Source of the DNA: Struthio camelus
Lineage: Eukaryota; Chordata; Aves; Struthioniformes; Struthionidae
Direction of reading: 5' to 3'
DNA: 64,000 nt
NCBI RefSeq assembly: GCF_040807025.1
Contig: NC_090946.1
Span: 2,956,001-3,020,000 of the forward strand
Position 1 is the stretch's first letter. Each line of letters begins with the position of its first letter. Under the pieces are notes generated by a model. The model made no database searches. It worked only from the letters and a program-made list of their open reading frames with translations, and was not told where the DNA came from. The translations under genes and the position numbers were made by a program. This document shows, one piece after another, positions 37,301-47,500 of the stretch.

Positions 37301-39206
37301 AGGACAGAGGAGACACAATAGTGCAAACAGGCTTTGGTAGGCCTCGTGAGTCTAAAGAGACATTATAGAAACACCACATTGTGCCTACTTTCCCCTGCTT
37401 TAAAAGCTTAACCCTCAAAAAATAGTTGCCCATCCCTACCACCGCCCAAAAAAGAAATCATTTCAAAGTAAGTGCCCAGAGGCAAGAAGCTGTAGATAAA
37501 GCACTTTGTCACCTCTCTTAGTTCAAATTAACCAGAGTTTAAGATCAAAGTCAGATCACAGACCATGTGACAATATCACAAAATTAGTCTAATTTGTCTA
37601 ATCAAAGACAATTCCATGAGTGTAGAGGCAGAGAGAGACCTTTGCTTCTTCATCATGGGATACCTGAAGTCTGAGTGAGATTTATCCCTCTAGAGCCAAC
37701 ACCTGCCCATTTTGAAACTTGCACCATCACATTACTAAAACTCCTTTCTTCCTGTTCATTTTGTAAGTGGCGTACAACAAGCATGCCTCTTGTCTGCAGT
37801 GTTTCTGTTGTATTACTGTGAAGATATTGCTGTGTTTACTATTTTTCTAAACTCCCTTTCAGGTCAACTTGTTAAAATATTTTAATTCTCTGGGGCCAGA
37901 GGTGAACAATAAGTCATCAAATGCTGTTAGAGCCCTATGCAGCTTGGAGAGACTCTTCCTATCTGCAGGAGAAAGAAATAGGCACCTTTCTACACGTATT
38001 GTGAAAGGGAGGTCCAGAAGCATTCAGGGGCTGCAGGCAAGGGCTGATAATGCCCAGAAAGGATTATTGATGCCTAGCACCCAGGGTGTGAAAGCCTCAG
38101 TGCCTGATCTCCCTTCCCCACCCCAGGCAGAGCAGACAAGCCATTTGTCTTTTTGGGGTCTTGGCAGGATTTGGAGTGAGACATTGCACAGGAAGTGATT
38201 TTTGAAGGAAATACTGGGAGAAGGGACATTCTCCTCTGCAATAATTCCATTCCAACCTATTCTGATGTTCCAAGAAAGAAAAAACAACAAAGAATACAGT
38301 TACTCTGAAAACTTCCCACAGTCTCTACTGACCACTCATTTATACATCCCCATTATAACAGCATTTGGCCAGAGTACAAATGCACCGAGCCTTTCACAAG
38401 TGCATGCAAAATCCCACAGCATCCCTGGAAATGGAATCACTGGCAGGTAATTTTCTCCCCACCTACTGTAAGAGCAACCAGGGAAGTGGAGCAGAAATAT
38501 GAAACCACCTCACAACATAGAAGAATCCCATCCTCATCTGCCACTGACTTCATCCCATCCTCTTCAGCCCAGTGAAAACACTCCTTCCTGACAACACCTG
38601 TTTCATTACACCACAGGAGACAGAAACTGCATCTGCAGACTGAAAGATCTTCCTTGTCTTTTCCATAGAAAACATTTCCCAGAAGATCCAATGGGATGAA
38701 TTAGAAACCAAGAGAAAGACACTGGAGCTGATGCCAGGTCCCAGCTTCTCTGAGCAGTCGATTCAGATGCACCAGCGCAGGAAGATAAGCATTTCTGGGA
38801 TAGGTTCAGCAATTCCTTGCCATCATGAACACTTTGGGATGTTCTCTGTCTATGCTGTTCAATTTTCACGTCCTCTCTCACCGACATACATGCACACCCA
38901 ATCACTGTGTAGAGTTACCCCCTCCCCATCTCCTCCTCCCCCACCTATTATAAGTAGCAATGTTTTCTTCTGCTTCTTGGTTTTTTTTACTCTGTTGAAC
39001 TCTCTCACCTTGTCTTCCTCCTTCAACTTCTTCAAATTTCTGCGTAATTTTGCCTTTTCCTCAATATGTAGCATCTATCTATCTATTACCTTCCCAGACA
39101 GCAACAAGGCATACTCTGTGAGACATAGCTGTCCCAGGCCACAAGGCTGTAAATACAAAAGCAGTGTGTCAGTCACTAAATTCCCCTCTGTCTCTTCTCT
39201 GATCCC
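34391..39206. other. Spacer between Mrgpr copies A and B
   Basis: The left end holds the copy A 3' UTR, with a canonical AATAAA at 34766-34771. The remainder is AT-rich spacer and the probable upstream intron of copy B. No mobile element or other gene recognised. The long open frame entering copy B from 38731 is chance extension through intron sequence and is not supported as coding. Confidence 0.5.
34766..34771 (+). terminator. Poly(A) signal candidate, Mrgpr copy A
   Basis: Canonical AATAAA about 376 bp after the stop codon of copy A, the first such hexamer downstream. Confidence 0.5.
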
Positions 39207-39208
39207 AG
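39207..39208 (+). other. Predicted 3' splice site before Mrgpr copy B
   Basis: A long pyrimidine tract (ctctgtctcttctctgatcccag) ends in AG here, 65 bases before the ATG at 39274. It argues that the in-frame upstream extension of the open frame (from 38731) is intron. Confidence 0.65.
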
Positions 39209-39273
39209 GAGAAACAGAGAGAAGAAGAAATTGTCTCCATTTTGGATATTTCATAGTGACTGCTCAGTTCATA

Positions 39274-40209
39274 ATGCCTTCCTTTCAAAGTAACTCAAGC
39301 CAGACTCATGGGGCTAATTACAGTGGGACAGGGCAAAAGGCAGAGCCATCATATGCCGTCCTCAAGTTCATGGAGAGCTTCTGCCTCATCAGCTCTGCCT
39401 GTGGGATGGTGGGAAATGGCATGGTCCTGTGGTACCTCGGCTTCCGCATCCGAAGGAACCGCTTCACCGTCTACATCCTGAACCTGGCCGCCGCTGACTT
39501 TGGGTACCTGCTCTGCATTGCCATCGAAACGGTTCAGTACCTGATGCAGTTCAACGTGGGGGTGCAGTTTGGGATATTCCTCTTCCTGGATCTTTTCATG
39601 TATGGGACCGGCTTGTATCTCCTGACGGCCATCAGCATTGAGAGGTGCCTGTCTGTCCTCTGTCCCATCTGGTGCCGAAGCCATCGCCCAAAGCACTTGT
39701 CCGGCGTCATCTCCGGCCTGCTCTGGAGCCTCTCCCTGCTGCTGAACACCTTGGGCTACCTTTCTTGCACTGTTCGCCCCTCGGGCAGCTGCCACGTACT
39801 CCTCATCACCATCGGAGTCCTGGACTTCCTCTTCTGCACGCCCCTCATGCTGGTGTTCAGCCTCACCCTCTTCCTCAAAGTCAAGTGCAGCTCCCAGCAC
39901 CTCCGAACAGGCAGGCTCTTCACCGTGATTATGCTCACCGTCCTCTTCTTCCTCATTTTTGCTGTTCCTCTGAGCATCCTGATCCTCTTTGACTTCTGGG
40001 GCTATAAGTTTCTCTACTCCCCAGAGATTGGCTTTGTGCTGTCCTGCGTCAATAGCAGCCTCAATCCAGTTATTTACTTCATTGTGGGCAGCTACAGGGA
40101 TCGGCGGATTCGGCTCACTCTCAAGCTGGCCTTCCAGAGGGCCTTTGAAGATTCAGCAGATGACAAAGATGAACGGGAAACCCATGAAACAATAACTATG
40201 TCCTCTTGA
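39274..40209 (+). CDS. Mas-related GPCR (Mrgpr/MAS1 family), copy B
   Basis: An intact 311-residue seven-TM receptor in a single exon. Residues 12-311 are identical to residues 18-317 of copy A. So it has the same ERC motif (123-125), the same TM7 NPVIY (264-268) and the same C-terminal tail ending ITMSS. Only the first 11 residues differ (MPSFQSNSSQT against STFLPNTTSQA-type sequence); glycosylation sites are N7 and N15. At the DNA level about 907 bp, 39305-40211, match 33486-34392 with no difference that I could see, and the flanks are clearly diverged on both sides. The frame stays open upstream to 38731, but I chose the ATG at 39274 because a strong splice acceptor lies just before it and the N-terminal length then matches copy A. 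The start context is weak (A at -3 is absent). Both copies would recognise the same ligand; any difference between them must be regulatory. Confidence 0.9.
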   Translation: MPSFQSNSSQTHGANYSGTGQKAEPSYAVLKFMESFCLISSACGMVGNGMVLWYLGFRIRRNRFTVYILNLAAADFGYLLCIAIETVQYLMQFNVGVQFGIFLFLDLFMYGTGLYLLTAISIERCLSVLCPIWCRSHRPKHLSGVISGLLWSLSLLLNTLGYLSCTVRPSGSCHVLLITIGVLDFLFCTPLMLVFSLTLFLKVKCSSQHLRTGRLFTVIMLTVLFFLIFAVPLSILILFDFWGYKFLYSPEIGFVLSCVNSSLNPVIYFIVGSYRDRRIRLTLKLAFQRAFEDSADDKDERETHETITMSS

Positions 40210-43200
40210 ATTCATCCCTTCTTTTGCCTGAACACCTTCTACATTGAAGAGAAAAGGAAAGAGAGGAAGACCATGAGGATTCCTTCAAACCGTTGGACTC
40301 TAGATATCAGGAGGAAAAGAACTGAATATAAGGTTTTAATTCAGGATTACCCCAAGTCGTGTTGCTAGTCCCCTATATTAGGCCATGTTCCAATGCCCTT
40401 TCTTCATTTAAACTCCTGCACAATATGGCATGAGAAGCAGCTGCATAGCTTTCTAACTCTGCTTACTGTCACTGTCCTTGGTTGCTAAATTTATTAAATC
40501 CCATTTTAAAATGTATCAGCCTGGTCTTTGATTCTTGTTTTCAGCCTTTATGCTAACTGAGAGCAAAAATCTCAGCTCCTTCTCCATCGACTTTCTTGCT
40601 CCTGAAGCCATTGCATAGATCATGGATTGTCAAAAGTGTCCAGTCAAAAACAATTTTGAAAACAATTATTTTTGTCAATAAAACACAAAAGGGGTCTCTC
40701 GCCACCCCTCAATTTATTTAAAAAAAAAATTAGTTTTTCCAAAAGAAACAGGAAAGAAAGAATGAACACGATGTACTGAAGGAAGGGAGAACTATATGGG
40801 GATATATATTTTCCTCTGCTTCAGTGCTTTTCCCCAGGTGTGTACCTGGATGCTATCCCTGTGGGCTAACCACAAGGAAAAGGCCAAACTCAATCCAGCC
40901 ACAAACTGAAAGCTTTCCCTGAAAAAGGAAGCGATTCAGGGAGAGGAAGGGTGGAGGTTGTGGGAATACAAATGAAAAAAGGGACGTGGGTGTGTCAGAG
41001 TTTAAAAGAAGGAATCCTAAGGAAATAATGACAAGATTTCCCCCTGCTGCCACAAAACTCCCACCATTTGCGGGACACAGGACTGTGTAGGAAGTTCTTC
41101 AGGGCAGAGAGAAGGGAAGAATGAGAAATTCCCACCTGAGATAGAAGAGAGCTTGGGTAGCCCTGACCTTGCAAAGGAGGGAGCAGGAGGTGCAATGGGT
41201 CAACCACCTGATTTGCTGAGAAAGGTTGCTGGGTATAGCCAATCCCCCTTGCAGGCCAAAAGGACTTCTGTAAAAAAGCAGCAAGCTGGGGAGGGCCCTG
41301 GGGAGGCGGTGAAGCTCTATCAGACTCACAAGAGCCTGCAGGGGCAGCTGAGGAAGGCACACACCAGGCAGTCCCCTTTCCCCCAGCATCTGCTCCAAAG
41401 CTCTGTGGGAGCCCTGTGAAATCCTGGCCGAAAGTAATCCAAACATCTCTTAGAGGATCACAGAGGGAGGCACAAGGTGTTGGAGAATACAGGCGGGATC
41501 AGCCCATCAAGGACAACATCTCACCCTGAGCTTATCTCTCAAATAGTGTGACACGTCCCCGCAGTAAAATGGGCTAGTAGAGTTAATGCAAGACTTTCAG
41601 CCAAATAGAGAGCTGGGGCCAAAGCTGACTGCATGGTCTCCTGTACACTTTCCATGTCATCTGTCATGTCAGAGGTAATCCTCAGTAGGCCACTAGCTCT
41701 CTTTTCTCCTTAAAAGAACAGATGTGATCTGAGAGGGGAAGTAATATGCTAATACTATCTAAGATGACGAAATTACACAAAACTTAAAAATACAGATATT
41801 ATTTTTCTGCTTTGCCTGTTCAGCTTAGTAAAGCGTGAGTACATCTGCCCTGGCAGTGAACTGGTCAGGAATTTGGACTGTTATAAGTTGCAGCTTATCC
41901 CCTCCCGGGGATCTTTATCAGCTGTGTAAGGATACAAGGATATGGAAGAGCAGGGAGGAGAGTGCTGGAGGGTGAGGCAGGGAGAAAGGCAGTGGAGCAA
42001 TAACTACAGAAAGAAGCAGAGACTTGAGCCAGCAGTTTTTTGCATTTTTCCCCCAAGAAACCCTGTAGTTTGAATTGCATCCTTATGGAAACTGGCCTAA
42101 AGCAGATTGGCCACACAGTCCCTACATAGCTCAACAACTAATTACAATTCTTATTGGAAGGTTTCTCTTGGCTACCCACATTCAGAACGCCCTTTCCAGG
42201 AAAAGCAGCCAAATCCTATCGGGGAATGTCCTTTCTAGGCTGTGCAAGGTTGGACACCGACTTAGCCTTACATTTTCTGAACACTGAATGGTTTCCTAGC
42301 TCGTCAGGATTATTGTTCTTTTGAAACTGACCCCTGAAAGGAAATAGCTTGCTAAAGACCATATCTCACACTATCAAAAACCATTTTTACCTGTTGTGTA
42401 CAGAGTGCAATCCAAACACATTTGTTAGCACCGTTTACAACACAGCTAAACCCAGAAGCCCTTGACATGGAGAGATGAAGCTGGAAGAAAGGAGGAGAAG
42501 AAGAAGAGATTGATGTGGCCAACTTTTACTGACAAGATCACTGGACATAGGACATGTGAGGGGAAGTTGTCAGTGATGTGATGAGATTGTGAGGAGAGTC
42601 TTCTGCTCACGCAAAGTAATCTTTGGCCAAGGGTTTCCTGCTCGGGTGCCAGAGAGGAGGCAGAAGCAGAGCCAGGTGGCCCTGGCTGCCGTGACCTGCC
42701 CATTTCTCCTGGGGGGTGCTGGCACGGGGGAGGACCCCCGCCCCATGCACTGGTGCTCCCGAGGGGAGCGGGCATTTCCGAGGAGTGCCAGAAGGTAGGA
42801 AGCAAGGGATGGGCATGTGAGCAATGCCAGCTGGCCAGGAACAGGGCTGGAGTGGTTGGGGGTGCCACGGAGGCAGGAGAGAGGCTGTCCCCAGCCTCTT
42901 TGCTAGGGCATGAGGCATGGGTGGGAGGAAGGGAAGCTTTGCTCAATGATGTTTTTGTCCTTAGTGCCCACTCCAGGACACCTCCTCTTTGACGTCCCCT
43001 ATTTCTAGTGATTCCACTCCATCCCCAATGCTCTCCATCTCTCTCTTTCTCCCAGATGTCCCTTGGCCCCGGACTTCCAGCCTGTCTCCACCTCTCCCTG
43101 CAGCCTAGGGCTGGGTCTCTCCAGGCCTTCCCTGGGCACTCACGGGGGAAGGTGGTCCTTCCCACCCCAGCCTGGGGCTTGGTGTGGGGGAGTGGGGGGG

Positions 43201-43269
43201 GGGGGGGGGGAAGGCAAGTGCTGGGAGCACAGATGCCCCTGATTTCCCCTCTCCTTCCTCATCTCTCCT
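40210..43269. other. Spacer between Mrgpr copy B and third Mrgpr
   Basis: The copy B 3' UTR is at the left, with poly(A) candidates ATTAAA at 40493-40498 and AATAAA at 40677-40682. From about 42590 on, GC content rises, and a G-run occurs at 43193-43210. This is the presumed upstream intron or promoter side of the 43328 receptor. Long open frames here on both strands (for example 239 codons, 43165-42446) have no family motifs and are judged chance products of GC-rich DNA. Confidence 0.5.
40677..40682 (+). terminator. Poly(A) signal candidate, Mrgpr copy B
   Basis: AATAAA about 470 bp after the stop codon. A weaker ATTAAA lies nearer, at 40493-40498. Neither position matches copy A, which shows that the 3' flanks of the two copies are not a recent duplicate. 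Confidence 0.4.
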
Positions 43270-43271
43270 AG
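43270..43271 (+). other. Predicted 3' splice site before third Mrgpr
   Basis: The tract cccctctccttcctcatctctcctag, split here only by length, ends in AG at this position. It lies 56 bases before the ATG at 43328. Confidence 0.65.
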
Positions 43272-43327
43272 GAGGTGGCGGGAGAAGGGAGAGCAACGAG
43301 ACAGCCACCGACAGCAGGGGCTTCACC

Positions 43328-44302
43328 ATGTTGGGCACCAACACAACAGCCCTTTCTCTGAGCTACACGGCCACAGGATATACAAACTCTCAGAGAACTG
43401 AAGAATCTCAGTGCATAATAAGAGACTACAGACTGCTGTTAATTTTGAGTGTCACTATTGGTGTTTGTCTGTGTGGGCTAGTGGAGAACGGGATGGTCAT
43501 GTGGTTCCTGGGCTTTCACATGAAGAAGAGCCCTTTCACTGTTTACATCCTGAATCTGGCCATCGCCGACTTCTCTTTGCTCCTCTTTCTTCTTGTTATA
43601 TTTTCACTATACATTACTATAGCAATTTCTTGTTCTCGATTATATATCTTTTCCACATATCTCCTGATATATCTGTTTCTCTTGTGGTACTTTACTAGCA
43701 TGTATCTCCTGACAGCAGTGAGCATGGAGAGGTGTCTGTCTGTTTTATTCCCAATCTGGTACCGATGCCATCGCCCAAAGTGCTTGTCAGCTGTTATCTG
43801 TGGGGTGCTCTGGGCTTTTTCTGGACTTCTAGTTTGCTTAGTTCTTCTTAATTGTTATGCCTTCTTTAATATTAGCTGTCAAAAAATATTTCAAAACATA
43901 GGCATTGTGAATTTCCTCATCTTCTCCTTCTTCCCATTCCTTTCCAACCTGACCCTGTTCATCAAACTTCGATACGGCTCACAGAGGCGTCACCCCGGGA
44001 AACTCTATGTTGCCATTTTGCTCAATGTGATCTTCTTCTTCGCCTTTGGGTTTCCTTTAAGTGCGATGATGTTCCTAGAGTCTATAATTCCTTTAAATAT
44101 ATTTTACACTCATATTTCTTACCTGATGGCGTCTCTAAACAGTAGCATCAACCCCATCATTTACTTCCTGGTTGGGAGCTACCGTCAGCGTCGGTTCCAG
44201 GGCCCTGTGAAAGACGCCTTCCACCGAGTGTTTGCAGAGAAAGTAATGTGTGAAGAGAGCAGCCGAGGCCCCAGAGACACTGCAGTGGAGACCACAGTAT
44301 AG
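43328..44302 (+). CDS. Mas-related GPCR (Mrgpr/MAS1 family), third gene
   Basis: An intact 324-residue single-exon seven-TM receptor. Marks: N5 glycosylation site, TM1 with GLVENGMVMW (50-59), TM2 VYILNLAIADF (72-82), ERCLSVLFPIWYRCHRPK (134-151), TM7 NSSINPIIYFLVGSYR, and a tail ending VETTV that fits a class I PDZ ligand. The usual Gly before the conserved TM1 Asn is replaced by Glu (E53), an uncommon charged residue in TM1. The TM2-TM4 and ECL segments are unusually rich in Ile/Leu/Phe with AT-rich codons, unlike the GC-rich copies A and B. The start at 43328 follows a good splice acceptor and has a good context (cttcaccATG); the in-frame upstream ATG at 43184 lies before that acceptor and across a G-run, so it is rejected. 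AATAAA at 44559-44564 is the likely poly(A) signal. Confidence 0.92.
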   Translation: MLGTNTTALSLSYTATGYTNSQRTEESQCIIRDYRLLLILSVTIGVCLCGLVENGMVMWFLGFHMKKSPFTVYILNLAIADFSLLLFLLVIFSLYITIAISCSRLYIFSTYLLIYLFLLWYFTSMYLLTAVSMERCLSVLFPIWYRCHRPKCLSAVICGVLWAFSGLLVCLVLLNCYAFFNISCQKIFQNIGIVNFLIFSFFPFLSNLTLFIKLRYGSQRRHPGKLYVAILLNVIFFFAFGFPLSAMMFLESIIPLNIFYTHISYLMASLNSSINPIIYFLVGSYRQRRFQGPVKDAFHRVFAEKVMCEESSRGPRDTAVETTV

Positions 44303-44558
44303 ATCCCTGCTGGTAAGGCAGGAGTGGAGTTGCTGAGCTCCACAGGCAGCCCAGGAAGGAACGGAGAACCCTACAGATGCTTGGCACCCCACTTGCTGCC
44401 AGGGAGGTGACCAAAGCTGGGGGAGCAAGCACTGCTGAGCAAGGGGAGCATGGTATGGGGACAAGGCCACAAGCCTGGTGTGCTGCTCTGCTGGACTTGG
44501 GCCCAAGCACTGCCTGTATCCCCCATTGCAACCACAGTCCTGGTCCTGGTCCTTGCCT

Positions 44559-44564
44559 AATAAA
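44559..44564 (+). terminator. Poly(A) signal candidate, third Mrgpr
   Basis: Canonical AATAAA about 257 bp after the stop codon, in a short plausible 3' UTR. Confidence 0.6.
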
Positions 44565-47500
44565 CTTTGGCTTTCCTCTGCCAGTAAACAAGCCTTTGTG
44601 GTCTTCTTGGGACTCTCTTGCTCAAGAGAAGCCAGGCACATTCATAGGAAGGCTCTCACGGAGCTTTGGCCAACTTGGGAAAACGAGGTTTCAGGGAGGG
44701 TGAAAGGGACAATGCCAACACATGGCAGTGGTGGTGGATCACCAGAGGGGGATCGCCTCTTCCTGATGCTGCTGTCCCTGTGCTAAAGTGAAAGGCTGAG
44801 CAAGAACTGGAGGTAAGCTCTGCCAGGAGGAAGCAGAAATGCAGCTGGATTAGCATTTGGCTGTGGTCACCTCCCTCGGGCCCAGGGAGCAGCATCTGCT
44901 GCTCTTTGTGCCCACCCTGCCACCCTGGCATGGGGCTTCTCCACTGCAGCTCCCCTCTGCTGGGGTAAAGAGCAGGCAAGTGGCTGGGCGGCTTACTCCA
45001 GGCGGCTTTCGGCCCCAGCAGCACAGCTTGGGGGCCAGTTTGCAGGCCATCTTTTGTGGTCTGCCAGGCCCCGCACCTCCGCATCTCCTTGGCCATGCAC
45101 ATACCTCTGTGAAGAAGATGTCCCGGGGATCTTTCTCCCTTGAACTCAGCAGGCAGGGTCTGGGTCTCTCGCATGCATCTGGCACCCTCAGCATCCCACA
45201 GCTGGGATTTCCATGGGCAGTGACTGGCTGCACGAGAAAGTCCCCAGGGCCATGTTATGAGCCTGCCCCCAGAATATTTCTTTTTTTCACACCGTGTCCT
45301 TGTAGGATACGAAGCAAGGAAGAAGTATTCACTCTTTTTCTCCCACAAGAACATACAGACCTCACTCAGAGGTCTTTGTCTTCTCTTCCCCAGCTGGGGA
45401 TGTCCCACTTGCTCTGCAGAGCAGCTCCTGCCAGGGAAGGTGTTGCTCTCCTTTGCCTGCCCTTGTTTCCCTTCTTGGAGACCTTCTGGCTTATTCCATG
45501 GTGTTGCTGTGCTGGGTGGGGTGGGGAGGAGGGAAGGCACAAGTGGTGGCTGTGCCTGTGGCACAAGTGGTGTCTGTGCAGCCCTTCAAGATCTGTGTTC
45601 TTCCCCTGGAAATACCTCGCTATTCATGAATGGTTTCATCTTGTGTTTATCCTGTTCTTAGGCGGTGATAATGAGGTCCTCAGGATGTGGCACTCCTGTT
45701 AGTATGTTCTTTTCTGCTGTGCTCAACCTTGGGAGTTATTTTCTGGTGTTGACACTTCTGGGGCTGTCAATAGACCCTGTTACCTGGACATCCACTCTTT
45801 CCCTGAGCTATGTTGTAGGTGTACCTCTCTCCAGCCCTGTCTCTGGCCCTATTTCCCAGATGGCACTTGTGTTCACTTGACTCCTGCTCAAGCTTTGGGT
45901 CCTAACACACCGATCATGCTGAGGCCTGATGCATGCTGTGAGCAGTGCCATTAGGCTAAAGCAAGAGCAACACGTATGCCAGATACTCAAGGACAAAAAA
46001 GAATGAAGTCCACTATCCTTGCAGTTTTAGAAGGAAGGAACTGCTTGTTAAAACCTGATAAGACCAAAACTCTTTGCAATTAAGTGAATCCTTGCCCAGC
46101 GACTGAAACGACCAATAGGGATGGTATAGACCAAACTTTCCAAGCTGGAAGGTACAAACACTTCAGCTTACCCAAACAGCCTTTGAAGCAGACTCACCAA
46201 CAGCTGGATGGCTGAGGCTCTCGTGCTTCCCCATGCAATTCAGAGGACACCCACATCATGACAGTAGAGGAAGGATGAGCACTCTCACCGTCAGACTAGT
46301 AACTATTTTGTTCATAAGTGCATGATATTAACAAATTATCAAGTTAATTAATCAACGAACTAGCGAATTAAGTAACTAGAGAATTAACAATTTATACTAG
46401 TCTACAGAGAAGGAATTAACCCCTTGTTTGCTTGTTTGCTTATTGTTTTTTTTTTATTTAATGAGCTTGTTAAAAATAAAGTTTGTTTCACACAGTATGC
46501 TCTCCTGTAAATTTGAGAAATCACAATGAACCGTGACAACTTGGACCCATATTGTTGTGTTGTTTCCATTCTTGTCTCTGGCCGAATCTCCTGCTGCTCC
46601 TAACTGGGCCTCCTGGATGGACCCTGGACCTGGTTCATCCCCTTGCCTTGTGTGGGACTGTGAATGGACCCTGTTACCAGCTCCCTGCTCTGCTCAGCTG
46701 GATCAGACCCTGTGGGATTGTGCCCCATCAGTGAGGTCATTTTCTGCCCTGGGTTCACCTTCAGCTCCCAGCTTGTAGCCCCCTCATGAAGCAGCCCTGC
46801 TCTCACTGATCCCTAATATTATTGTCTCAGAAACAACACCATAGGGGTAAGGAGATTTAAGAAGGGCTCCAGGAGCAGGGTTAATTGAACTGGCAAAAAC
46901 CCTAGACAACAAGCTTTGGAAGCATGTGCTAGCACGAAGTCTGCCCGAGATAGGAGAAGAGCAGTAAGGGCCCTCACTCACTCTCACTTCTAATACAAAC
47001 CCTAGGGAAGACACCACACCTGTGCTGAGAGCAGGTTCACACAGCACATGTCTGCATGGTGAGGTGCAGTCCTGCACGGCAGAGGGGGGATGTCTGAATC
47101 CCGTGGGTTGCAGCTCAGCTCCTCCCATTGCATCAGGGAGTGGGTGAGGGATAGGTGAGAGAGCAGAGCCCCACCATGCTGATGGCAGAGGGGCCCCGAG
47201 ACACTAGTTTGACATACATAAACATTGATGCTCAGGGTGTCCCACACATTAGGCTCCTGGGAAGAAAGCAGAGGGACCCTAATGCCCTCCCCACGTGAAT
47301 GACACCCATAACTGGCTGCTGCTCCAGTGCTGGTCTGCAAATACACATAACCCCCTCCTGCCTAGCAGAACCTTCCCATTCTTCCAGCTCTGCAAAGCAC
47401 TCCGCCTGCACCCTTGTCTCCCGCCAAACAGGTGCCTTCAGAGCACAGGGTTGGAGCTGCCTTGTAGAGGGGACAGAGGCAGAAACTGCCCTCTGTGTGG

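Noticed and set aside
38731-39273. In-frame 181-codon N-terminal extension of Mrgpr copy B
   Set aside because: A strong splice acceptor at 39207-39208 interrupts it, the extension has no family similarity, and copy A lacks it.
42446-43165. 239-codon minus-strand open frame
   Set aside because: No recognisable motif, overlaps open frames on the other strand, and lies in a GC-rich stretch.
43184-43327. In-frame upstream ATG for the third Mrgpr
   Set aside because: It lies before the predicted splice acceptor and reads through a G-run giving low-complexity Gly; the ATG at 43328 has better context.
44656-45702. Long overlapping open frames on both strands (302 codons on -, 281 codons on +)
   Set aside because: Both strands are open at once in GC-rich DNA, compositions are Pro/Ser/Gly/Trp-rich without domains, and there is no receptor or exon signature.
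45768-46680. Shared gaccctgttacc segment at about 45775 and 46670
   Set aside because: Similarity covers only about 20 bp; too short to claim a dispersed repeat.
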